Shown here piece by piece: positions 50,728-57,713 of a stretch of 57,908 nucleotides of DNA. Source of the DNA: Betaproteobacteria bacterium. GTDB lineage: Bacteria > Pseudomonadota > Gammaproteobacteria > Burkholderiales > Rhodocyclaceae. The stretch lies in assembly GCA_947478755.1 (NCBI GenBank), contig CANJXH010000003.1:1-57908 (forward strand), given 5' to 3'. The notes under the pieces are model-generated. The model saw only the letters and a program-made list of their open reading frames with translations. It was not told the origin of the DNA and searched no databases. Each line of letters begins with the position of its first letter. The first letter of the stretch is position 1. Both the position numbers and the translations under genes were made by a program.

Positions 50728-51879
50728 CTACTTTTTTGCACCTTCCTTGACCAGTCGGCACACTTCGGCCATCTGTTCGATGTTGCTGAAAGGGTCGGTC
50801 TCGACCATCAGCGGCGCGAGGTCCGCGATCAGGTTGAGATTCGAACCAGCTTTGGCATAGGGGATGATCTCCCGGGCGATATCTTCCGGTGAACCGTAAA
50901 AATAAGTCTTGCGCACCATCTCCGGCGTGACGCGTGAGATCACTGCATCTACCTGCGCGCGTGTCATGCCTGCGGGACACATGTCGAAGGCGTAGTGCCA
51001 GTCGAGCGGCATAACCGAGTCGATGCCTTCCTCGGCCCAGTCGGCCATGTTGATGCGGCCGCCTGTCGCGGCATACCACTTGAGCAGCGGGTTGTCGACG
51101 TACTGTTCGAAATCGTCCTTGCTCTTGCAGATGAAGGCAATGTGATGCAAGCCGTAGACATAGGGGTCGTTGGCACGTCCGGCCTTTGCCATCTCGCCCT
51201 TGTGGTGCCGGATTGCCTCGGCGTATTTTTCAGGTCGCGCAAAAACGAAAGGTGCGCCGGAAGAAAAGCCGTCGGCGTGCTTCACGGAAAGTTCGGTGAG
51301 GCGAGGGCCGCCGCCCATGGCGACGATCTCGGGCATGCGGTCCTTGCCGCCATTGCCGATCCAGGCATCCTTGAGCTTCCACACCTTGCCTTCAAAATTG
51401 ACCAAGCCTTTTTCCTTGAGCAGCAATTGCAGAATCTGGATCGTGTCTTCAAGACGCTTCAGGCCCAGCTTGCGATCACGGCCGAAAGGCACGATGTGGC
51501 GGGCTTCGCCTGCTCCCAGGCACAGCGTGGCCTTGCCTTCGGTGGCCATTGCCAGCGTCAGCATCATCTGCGCATATTCCGGCGGGTCGCGGCGTAGCGA
51601 GTCGGTACAGATCACGAAGCCAAGCTTCTCGCAAGCCGACAGCGCGAAGGCCGTCAGGACAAAGGGGTCGGCCGACGAGTCGGTATCCGACACGTATTTC
51701 GCCAGCGGCGTGCAGGAAGGCTCCCATAGCGCCTGTGGCCACCAGCTGTTCATCTGGTCCCAGATTACCAGCTGATCGACATGGCCCGTGTCCTCCATCG
51801 CCTTCGCCATCTGGCCGGCAAGCTTGGGTGTTCCAAAACGGCCGGCCCAGATGCCGATACCGGTACGAATTGTTTCCAT
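50728..51879 (-). CDS. LLM class flavin-dependent oxidoreductase, copy 4 (Mer-like, long form)
   Basis: 383 aa, AAGGAA box. Typical strands: 'TIRTGIGIWAGRFGTPKLAGQMAKAMED' region, 'LGFVICTDSLRRDPPEYAQMMLTL', 'GKATLCLGAGEARHIVPFG' and 'PEIVAMGGGPRLTEL'. The length and 'GAGE....PFG' motif match the methylene-tetrahydromethanopterin-reductase-like long LLMs, which in other bacteria use F420. Located after LLM copy 5 (39-bp gap) within module 3. Confidence 0.85.
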   Translation of the reverse strand: METIRTGIGIWAGRFGTPKLAGQMAKAMEDTGHVDQLVIWDQMNSWWPQALWEPSCTPLAKYVSDTDSSADPFVLTAFALSACEKLGFVICTDSLRRDPPEYAQMMLTLAMATEGKATLCLGAGEARHIVPFGRDRKLGLKRLEDTIQILQLLLKEKGLVNFEGKVWKLKDAWIGNGGKDRMPEIVAMGGGPRLTELSVKHADGFSSGAPFVFARPEKYAEAIRHHKGEMAKAGRANDPYVYGLHHIAFICKSKDDFEQYVDNPLLKWYAATGGRINMADWAEEGIDSVMPLDWHYAFDMCPAGMTRAQVDAVISRVTPEMVRKTYFYGSPEDIAREIIPYAKAGSNLNLIADLAPLMVETDPFSNIEQMAEVCRLVKEGAKK

Positions 51880-51918
51880 TCAATTTTCCTTCCGGGTTGG
51901 TTGGGTTTCTGGCTCGGG

Positions 51919-52743
51919 TCAGGCCAAGGCGTCACGCCACTGCAGCATTTCGCGTAGCGGGCCCAGATCCCAATTCGGGCCTTCCTCACGAACGAAAATA
52001 TGCTTCATGCCGAACTCGTTGACGAACATGTCGAGATCGTTGTCGGGAAACAGTTTCGGCTCGAAGCTGCCCACGATTTCGATCTCGTCGAAGTTGCGCC
52101 CCACTTCATCACAAATGCGCCGCAGACTCGCGATTTTCTGGCGGATTTGGTCGTTGGAGGCAAACACCGGCCATATGTCGGCATACTGCGCAACAATGCG
52201 GAGACCGAACTTTTCTCCGTGCGCGCCGATCAGCAGCGGGATTTTGCGCACAGGTTTGGGATTGAGCTTTTCGTAACGGGCATTGATGACGGGAATGGCA
52301 TTGGCCAGGTCACGCAAGCGGCTGGCCTGGGTGCCGTAATTGTCATAACCATAGTCGTCATATTCGGCCTTGAGGTAACCGGCACCGAGACCGAGGATGA
52401 AGCGGCCATTGGAGATGTGGTCGATGGTGCGCGCCATGTCGGCAAGCAGGTTCGGGTTTCGAAAGCCTATGGCGTGAACCGTGCAGCCGATTTCCGGTCG
52501 CGTGGTTGTTGCCGCCATTGCTGCCTGTATGGTGGTTGCTTCGAAGCATTTGCCTCCGCGCACCACGTTGTGCGACTGCGCGTTCGCCACGGCATCGGCA
52601 TCAACGAACTGCGCATGGAAGTGATCGGCAGTCCACAACCGGTCTACGCCGAGCGCTTCCGCTTCCATCCATGCATCCCGCATGCGTTTCATGTCACCGT
52701 GTTGCGGGGCAAGATGAAGTCCTATGGTGGGTTTGATGGTCAT
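51919..52743 (-). CDS. LLM class flavin-dependent oxidoreductase, copy 5
   Basis: 274 aa from the ATG at 52743, behind GAGGAGAAAAA; the track ORF (to 53034) overlaps the sulfotransferase gene. 'GVDRLWTADHFHAQF', 'IGCTVHAIGFRNPNLLADMA', 'GRFILGLGAGYLKAEYDDYG' and 'IPLLIGAHGEKFGLRI' are classic LLM strands. Starts 10 bp after the sulfotransferase stop, so the two are almost certainly cotranscribed. Confidence 0.88.
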   Translation of the reverse strand: MTIKPTIGLHLAPQHGDMKRMRDAWMEAEALGVDRLWTADHFHAQFVDADAVANAQSHNVVRGGKCFEATTIQAAMAATTTRPEIGCTVHAIGFRNPNLLADMARTIDHISNGRFILGLGAGYLKAEYDDYGYDNYGTQASRLRDLANAIPVINARYEKLNPKPVRKIPLLIGAHGEKFGLRIVAQYADIWPVFASNDQIRQKIASLRRICDEVGRNFDEIEIVGSFEPKLFPDNDLDMFVNEFGMKHIFVREEGPNWDLGPLREMLQWRDALA

Positions 52744-52753
52744 TTTTTCTCCT

Positions 52754-54025
52754 CTATTCCTCGTTGGGTACCTGAAAATATTCCTGATAGCGTTTGTAGG
52801 CTTGGCGCGCCCTGGCGACGGCCTCGGGTTTGCCGGTGCTGAACTTGTGACGCGGACGCGCATCGCGCGGTGTATCGGCGAGGTATTGCGCCATTCCATT
52901 GCGGCCTTGCTCGCTGAGCGCAATGCCGAAGTGCCGGTACATCGCTTCCACTGCGCCCATCGTATCTTTGACCAGATCCTGATAAAGAAGATGATAAATC
53001 TGCTTTTGCGGCACGACGCCGGCTTCAAGGGCATCGATCACGCCATTCAGTCGCGCAGCGGAAAAACTGGCATCGGTAACGAACTCGTAGGCACCGCCGC
53101 TGAACGGGTGGTCGCAGCGGCTCCATTGCGCTGTGCCGATCAGGCTGACCACCGAGGCAAGGGCGCGAACCGGATCGCGATGTGGCCAGGCAAAGCAGGC
53201 ATCGGGGTAGGTCTTCAACACCAGGCCGAGGCGATCCATGTGCTGAGTGTCTTTCAGCACCCAGTGCTTGCGCGGATTCTTCCATTGCAGCAGCTTGAGC
53301 ACGCGGCGGTGGTATTCCAGCGCCGGCGTCACGTCCTGTTTCATCATGAACATGTCGTAGCTCGGTACCTGGCCCAGCAGGCCCAGCCACGATGGCGCCA
53401 TGAAGTTCATCGCCATCACCTGGGTATCTTCCTGCGGCACGGTGCCTGCCCACTCGTGCATCGACACCATCGTCGGCACGACGCGATTCCAGCGGTCGGC
53501 GATCCGGTGTGCCAGCATGATGCGCGGGTCGCTGCGATAGCTCGCGGCTTCGGGCGGCGGGCAGGGAAAGGTCGCCTCCCAGCTCAGCAGCGACTTGTTG
53601 TCCGGATTCTCGGCAAGCGTATTCTGCAAAAAAGATGTACCGGAGCGCCCTTGGCCGAGCACGATGATGGGCTGCACGATGCGCTGCTCTTCAATTTCCG
53701 GATGTTGCCCGTATGTGTCCTCGACTCGCAGCCGCGCTTCAAGCAACAGCAGGATCTCGTGCCGCGCCCACAGGCGACCGAAGAGGTTGAGTCCCGCTTC
53801 GTCGTTGAGGGCCTTGATGAAGACGTGGAAGGGCTCGCGCCAGGAATCGTCGCCATAATCGGACAGGCCGGTAGCGCGATGCGCGGCATCGAGCAGCGAT
53901 GTCTCATCAAGCGGCACGACACCGGCAATATCCATGCACTCGCCTTCTTCGTTGACGCGTGTCAACCAGTCGGGGCGTGGCGGCGGTTGCCACAGGCTAC
54001 GCATGTCGGTATTGGTCGTATTCAT
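52754..54025 (-). CDS. Sulfotransferase family protein, copy 6 (module 3)
   Basis: 423 aa, the same length as copy 2. N-terminal 'ATGLSDYGDDSWREPF', PAPS loop 'VLGQGRSGTSFLQNTL', 3' motif 'FAWPHRDPVRALAS'. A 30-residue leader with a Pro/Trp stretch precedes the usual start of the domain. It lies 8 bp after the DUF1214 stop and 10 bp before LLM copy 5. Intact. Confidence 0.88.
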   Translation of the reverse strand: MNTTNTDMRSLWQPPPRPDWLTRVNEEGECMDIAGVVPLDETSLLDAAHRATGLSDYGDDSWREPFHVFIKALNDEAGLNLFGRLWARHEILLLLEARLRVEDTYGQHPEIEEQRIVQPIIVLGQGRSGTSFLQNTLAENPDNKSLLSWEATFPCPPPEAASYRSDPRIMLAHRIADRWNRVVPTMVSMHEWAGTVPQEDTQVMAMNFMAPSWLGLLGQVPSYDMFMMKQDVTPALEYHRRVLKLLQWKNPRKHWVLKDTQHMDRLGLVLKTYPDACFAWPHRDPVRALASVVSLIGTAQWSRCDHPFSGGAYEFVTDASFSAARLNGVIDALEAGVVPQKQIYHLLYQDLVKDTMGAVEAMYRHFGIALSEQGRNGMAQYLADTPRDARPRHKFSTGKPEAVARARQAYKRYQEYFQVPNEE

Positions 54026-54033
54026 GGCGATAG

Positions 54034-55413
54034 TCAGTGCTCGGCAAAACGAAGGTTGAAGAATTTGGCGCGCTCGGCAAGCTGCAGCTTGCGCTCGGCT
54101 GGCGTCACACGCAGGGTACCGGGGGGCAGCACGGCGTCGAGGTCCTTGCGCTTTATGACCCTTCCTTCTATCCAGGGCGCCACCGCCGGCCCCGGATCAC
54201 GTGGCAGCAGGTGCCAGCGATGCATGACCTTCGGTTCGCGCAGTCCCACGCAATCGAGCCAGTTGTGTACTCCGGGATCGTCTGCGCAAACGACATAGGT
54301 AAAGCTGCCATCCGGGTTGGCGACGCTCTGCCCGCTGGACAGCGAACTGTTGCGCCGTCCGGCATCGAGCGAATGCATCCAGTAGTCCATGACGATGAGG
54401 CCGCGATAGTCCGCCCCGCCGCTGCCGACCTTGACGACGAAGGCTTCGTCGTCCTCGATGCGCAGGCGGCCAAAGGCCATCTGGCGCTGTTGCAGGCCGC
54501 CGACGATGACGCTGCCGCCGCTGGGGGAGACCAGCGTATTCACGGGCATGGCATTGATCATGGCGACCCAGTAATGGGTGGCGGGAATGTCGTCGACGAT
54601 GTAGAGCGCGGCGCGCGCGGCGATTTCCTCGTCGCTCATCGGCGGCGCTGTGGGCGGGTCGAGGCGCTCGATGTGGTAGGTAGGCGGCATCTCGGCCCAA
54701 TCGGCGCGCGCATTGCGCATGAAGCCGAAGCGCGCATCGCGTTTGAGCTGGATGTAATTCCGCCTGCCGTTGGCCGGTTCGGGACCGAAGCGGATGCTGA
54801 AGCGTCCGTCGGCGTCGAACTCGACGTCGCGCCAGTCGACATGTCCGAGGCTCATTGCCAGCGAGAGATTGCCGCAGACCTCGATCAGGCCATCGGTGAT
54901 GGCGGGCTCCATGCGCCGGCCCCGCAACTCGAAATGTGAATGCGGATCGAGTGCGAAGATCGAGTAGATGACATCCACGTTGTCGCCACCGAAGCCGATG
55001 GAGGCCGGTACCTTGCGCCCGAACCACTCATGCGCAGGGCCATACATGTGATGCAGCAACCGGGGATAGTTGGAATCGGCGCAGATGGCCTTGAGAATCA
55101 TCTCGTAGCCCCACTCCTGCAGGTGCTCGTCAAACTCGCGCCAGGCCTCCTCGCTCGCCGCGGCGGCGCCGAGCGTCCTGAGCCGGGTCGCCGCCGTCCT
55201 GATGGCGGCCTGCGCTACGGGCGCCTGCAGGATGCGCATCGCCTGGTCTTCCATGGCGAGCTGTTCCACCGTGGCCGTCGAGTTTCGCGGCGACATTGCC
55301 GGAGAATTGCCGGGCCAAACGGATTCCGCACTATTCATTGCCAAGCCCTCTGCCGCACCCAAGGGGTAGATGCTCATAGCGCCGAGCGCCTGCAGCATGG
55401 CGCGTCGTTTCAT
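54034..55413 (-). CDS. DUF1214-like protein, copy 5 (possible Tat signal, module 3)
   Basis: 459 aa. Starts 'MKRRAMLQALGAMSIYPLG', a twin-arginine-like signal (RR followed by hydrophobic stretch), although a full 'SRRxFLK' consensus is not present. Conserved blocks: 'GFGGDNVDVIYSIFALD', 'HFELRGRRMEP' and 'DDPGVHNWLDCVGL'. Overlaps the APH stop/start region by 4 bp (ATGA), so it is coupled to the APH gene. If exported by Tat it would fold with a cofactor first, unlike the Sec-type copies. Confidence 0.7.
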   Translation of the reverse strand: MKRRAMLQALGAMSIYPLGAAEGLAMNSAESVWPGNSPAMSPRNSTATVEQLAMEDQAMRILQAPVAQAAIRTAATRLRTLGAAAASEEAWREFDEHLQEWGYEMILKAICADSNYPRLLHHMYGPAHEWFGRKVPASIGFGGDNVDVIYSIFALDPHSHFELRGRRMEPAITDGLIEVCGNLSLAMSLGHVDWRDVEFDADGRFSIRFGPEPANGRRNYIQLKRDARFGFMRNARADWAEMPPTYHIERLDPPTAPPMSDEEIAARAALYIVDDIPATHYWVAMINAMPVNTLVSPSGGSVIVGGLQQRQMAFGRLRIEDDEAFVVKVGSGGADYRGLIVMDYWMHSLDAGRRNSSLSSGQSVANPDGSFTYVVCADDPGVHNWLDCVGLREPKVMHRWHLLPRDPGPAVAPWIEGRVIKRKDLDAVLPPGTLRVTPAERKLQLAERAKFFNLRFAEH

Positions 55414-56555
55414 GTGCCATCGAAGCTCTGCAGCGCATCGAGGTCATCCGTCGCCGCCGCCATGCGGCCGATCAATTCGAGCAACGCGTCCCTCGGTTGC
55501 GCATAGGCCATCGCCAGCGTCGACGTCCACCAGATCAATGACGAACAAAGGTGTTGCCGATAGAAGGTCCACGCGTCGTCAACGCCGATTCTCGGCCCAC
55601 CCGCCTCGTGAAATCGGTCGAGGTAGAGCGCCAGCAGTTCCTGCTCCCACATGCGTCGATTCGCCGTTGTCAGGGACGTGGTCATGGCATAGGCGACATC
55701 GCGTGCCCAGTGCCCGGCGGCGATGCACTGCCAGTCGCCCAGCACCATGTGATCGGCGGCATCGAGATACCAGTTGCGCAGATGCACGTCGTTGTGGGTC
55801 AGCGTGCGCGGGTGACGGGCATGCAGTTGGTTCGATGCCAGTACCGCTTTCCATATCCCGTCATGGCGGCCATGCAGGCGATCCGGAATGACCTCGATCG
55901 CTTCCTCGAATCCCTTGCCGGAATATCCTTCCAGCTTGAGGTAGCCGTCGAGCCTTGCGAACATCTCTTCGTAAGTCCACACGCCGCTTTCCGCCATGGC
56001 CGGGCTGTCGTACAGCCGTCCGTGCAGCCGCGCCAGGTAGGCCATCTGGCTCTCGGCACGTCGGCGCGTGATCTCCGTGGTGTGCTCGCAAAACATGGCG
56101 CCCTGTCGCGCGAGGTCATCGAATATGAATATCGAGTTATAGGACTGCGGGTCGTAGGCGGCGAACAGGCAGTGCGGGGTGTCGACATCCAGCAGCGGGC
56201 GCAACTTGCGGTAGAACAATTCTTCGCCGACGATAAGGCCGCTCGTCGCGAGAAAAAGTCGCACATGCAGTTGCTGGGTCGCCTTGCAGAACGCCGTGGG
56301 CGGCAGCCCGGCGGCCAGCCCCGCATCGTTGTAGGTCAGCAAGAGGCGCGCGCGATTGGTGTTGCCATCGTCCACATCGATGCAACGATGGGCGACGACC
56401 CGTGCGTCGGCGTGGTCGCGGCACAGTGCATGGGTGAGCCATTCGTCGGTGATCGAGGCGTAACTGACCGGTACTTCCCCAACCGCGACCGGGCGCAGCG
56501 CCCGCGCCTGATCGCGTTCGAATTCACGGGTTACCCGTTCGATCAGATCGGACAT
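55410..56555 (-). CDS. APH/EcKL-type phosphotransferase, copy 2 (module 3)
   Basis: 381 aa from the ATG at 56555 (AAGGCGG upstream; a GTG two codons earlier is also possible). N-lobe 'RARLLLTYNDAGLAAGLPPTAFCKAT', catalytic 'LTHNDVHLRNWYL' with Asn in place of the Gly of HGD, and 'VLGDWQCIAAGHWARD'. Clear paralogue of the kinase at 35431. Coupled to the DUF1214 gene downstream. Probably phosphorylates a hydroxyl group on a small molecule. Confidence 0.82.
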   Translation of the reverse strand: MSDLIERVTREFERDQARALRPVAVGEVPVSYASITDEWLTHALCRDHADARVVAHRCIDVDDGNTNRARLLLTYNDAGLAAGLPPTAFCKATQQLHVRLFLATSGLIVGEELFYRKLRPLLDVDTPHCLFAAYDPQSYNSIFIFDDLARQGAMFCEHTTEITRRRAESQMAYLARLHGRLYDSPAMAESGVWTYEEMFARLDGYLKLEGYSGKGFEEAIEVIPDRLHGRHDGIWKAVLASNQLHARHPRTLTHNDVHLRNWYLDAADHMVLGDWQCIAAGHWARDVAYAMTTSLTTANRRMWEQELLALYLDRFHEAGGPRIGVDDAWTFYRQHLCSSLIWWTSTLAMAYAQPRDALLELIGRMAAATDDLDALQSFDGT

Positions 56556-56608
56556 GCACACCGCCTTGTCGTCATCGCCATCTTCTCCAATTGGTCACCG
56601 TGAGGATG

Positions 56609-56974
56609 TCATTCGCCGTTGATGCTTTCGTTCTCGATGATGAAAAAGCGCAGGGCGGTACGGTCGATGAAGCGCTCCTCGTCTGGCACGATCACCGCTG
56701 CCACCTCGGGTGTGGCTAGGTGCGCCAGCGTCGCCTCCATGGTCGGGCGGTCGTCGAACCACAGCTCGGTGAGGCAGTCGTACTCTTCCGCTCCCGGGAG
56801 AGCCGCATCACCCTGATGGTCCAGCTTGCCGGTTTCGAGATAGCGTCGTGCGTAGCGCCGTGCCGCGGCCAGGTACGGGCGGGCCAGCGGTGCGTGATGG
56901 TTTTCGTAGTAATCCGCGAACTGCGCGTGGGTCAGTCCGGGGCGGCGCTTAATGAGGCCAATGCACTTGATCAT
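56609..56974 (-). CDS. EthD-domain protein
   Basis: 121 aa. 'MIKCIGLIKRRPGLTHAQF' then 'ADYYENHHAPLARPY' is the EthD signature (K..GLT...F..YW...HAPL). The end 'EERFIDRTALRFFIIENE' is also typical. EthD-type dimeric ferredoxin-fold proteins assist cytochrome P450 ether degradation or act as small enzymes in polyketide pathways. Second or third gene of module 3; 53 bp upstream of the APH gene. Confidence 0.85.
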   Translation of the reverse strand: MIKCIGLIKRRPGLTHAQFADYYENHHAPLARPYLAAARRYARRYLETGKLDHQGDAALPGAEEYDCLTELWFDDRPTMEATLAHLATPEVAAVIVPDEERFIDRTALRFFIIENESINGE

Positions 56975-57035
56975 GATGAGATCGCTGTTAATCAGCTGAA
57001 ACCGTGCGTGAGGCGCGAACGCGGGTCGGTATCGG

Positions 57036-57407
57036 CTAGACGGCCTTGGCTGCAGGCATCGTTTCGGTGATCGGCAACAGGAAGCTGGCCGAGATATTCA
57101 CCATGTCAAGGGTCGGACTGATGTCTACCCGCCCGGCATTGATGGCTTCGACCAGGTTTTTGGCAAACTGTGCGAGGTCTTCCTGCGTATTGCCCTCGAT
57201 TTCATACATTGCCATGTATTGGCGCGCATCGCCGCCGATGCCGGGCATTGCTTCAATGGTCTTGTCCAGCTTGTAGCGCGTGGCGGAAATGATGCCTGGC
57301 ACGTGAGTGAGGTCGGGCAGGTGTTTTCCCGAGTACCAGTTGTTGTATTCCTCCTCGACTTCAGCAGAAGCAGGGCTGGTGAAGGCAAGCATCAGGGCTT
57401 TTGGCAT
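57036..57407 (-). CDS. DUF4286/EthD-like ferredoxin-fold protein
   Basis: 123 aa, AAGGAGATCGAC before the ATG. 'ALMLAFTSPASAEVEEEYNNWYSGKHLPDL' in parts shows the EthD-like 'E.N.WY...HLPD' motif, followed by 'GIISATRYKLD' and 'YMAMYEIEG'. This matches the DUF4286 group. First full-length gene of module 3, directly after the 26-codon ORF. Likely a small enzyme or chaperone for the pathway. Confidence 0.75.
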   Translation of the reverse strand: MPKALMLAFTSPASAEVEEEYNNWYSGKHLPDLTHVPGIISATRYKLDKTIEAMPGIGGDARQYMAMYEIEGNTQEDLAQFAKNLVEAINAGRVDISPTLDMVNISASFLLPITETMPAAKAV

Positions 57408-57713
57408 GTCGATCTCCTTGTTGTACAGGGTGGGTCATTGCTTCAATGAGCGCAAAACTTCCATCAATTGCCGCACCAAGGTGACGCACCAACACTCCCG
57501 AGCCCGGAATTCAGGCAGGCAGCGACGCTGATGTGCAGATGCATGTTTCCTCCAATATTTTTGTTCTCGCCGGCGGATATGGTCAGCCCGGCCGAAACAA
57601 GTTAAGCTATTTTAGGAGTTACTGTCAATATGAAAGAATATTTCAATGCGGCACGGGAGCCAAGGCTTGATCGACATTTGCCGCGATGGTGGGCCGGCGG
57701 AGGATGAACGGGC
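57408..57713. promoter_or_regulatory. 306-bp divergent control region between module 3 and the TetR gene
   Basis: Besides the 26-codon ORF it holds an AT-rich core at 57600-57650. On the minus strand TTGACA (57623-57628) stands 17 bp from a weak TTAACT (57600-57605), a candidate promoter for module 3. Next to it TGAAA-N5-TTTCA (57632-57646) is a small palindrome that could be a TetR site. AGGAGG before 57714 serves the TetR gene. Confidence 0.45.
57464..57544 (-). CDS. Putative 26-aa small ORF at the head of module 3
   Basis: ATG at 57544 is preceded by TTGGAGGAAAC, an excellent ribosome-binding site, better than those of most genes here. It encodes a 26-residue peptide beginning 'MHLHISVAAC' and ending 'GASPWCGN' with two cysteines, stopping at TGA 57464, 56 bp before the DUF4286-like gene. 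It may be a leader peptide for attenuation (Cys codons), a precursor of a modified peptide, or a stand-alone microprotein. Absent from the ORF track owing to length. Confidence 0.45.
   Translation of the reverse strand: MHLHISVAACLNSGLGSVGASPWCGN

Noticed and set aside
52724-54298. 524-aa plus-strand ORF antisense to sulfotransferase copy 6
   Set aside because: His/Arg/Gln-rich shadow frame over a gene with intact PAPS motifs.
35431-56555. Aminoglycoside-resistance function for the APH-type kinases
   Set aside because: Sequence features fit the EcKL/ACAD-like small-molecule kinase branches, and the context is metabolic.
57464-57544. Mycofactocin or PQQ-type precursor identity for the 26-aa peptide
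   Set aside because: The sequence has none of the conserved C-terminal residues of MftA or PqqA, and no radical-SAM maturase gene is in the window.
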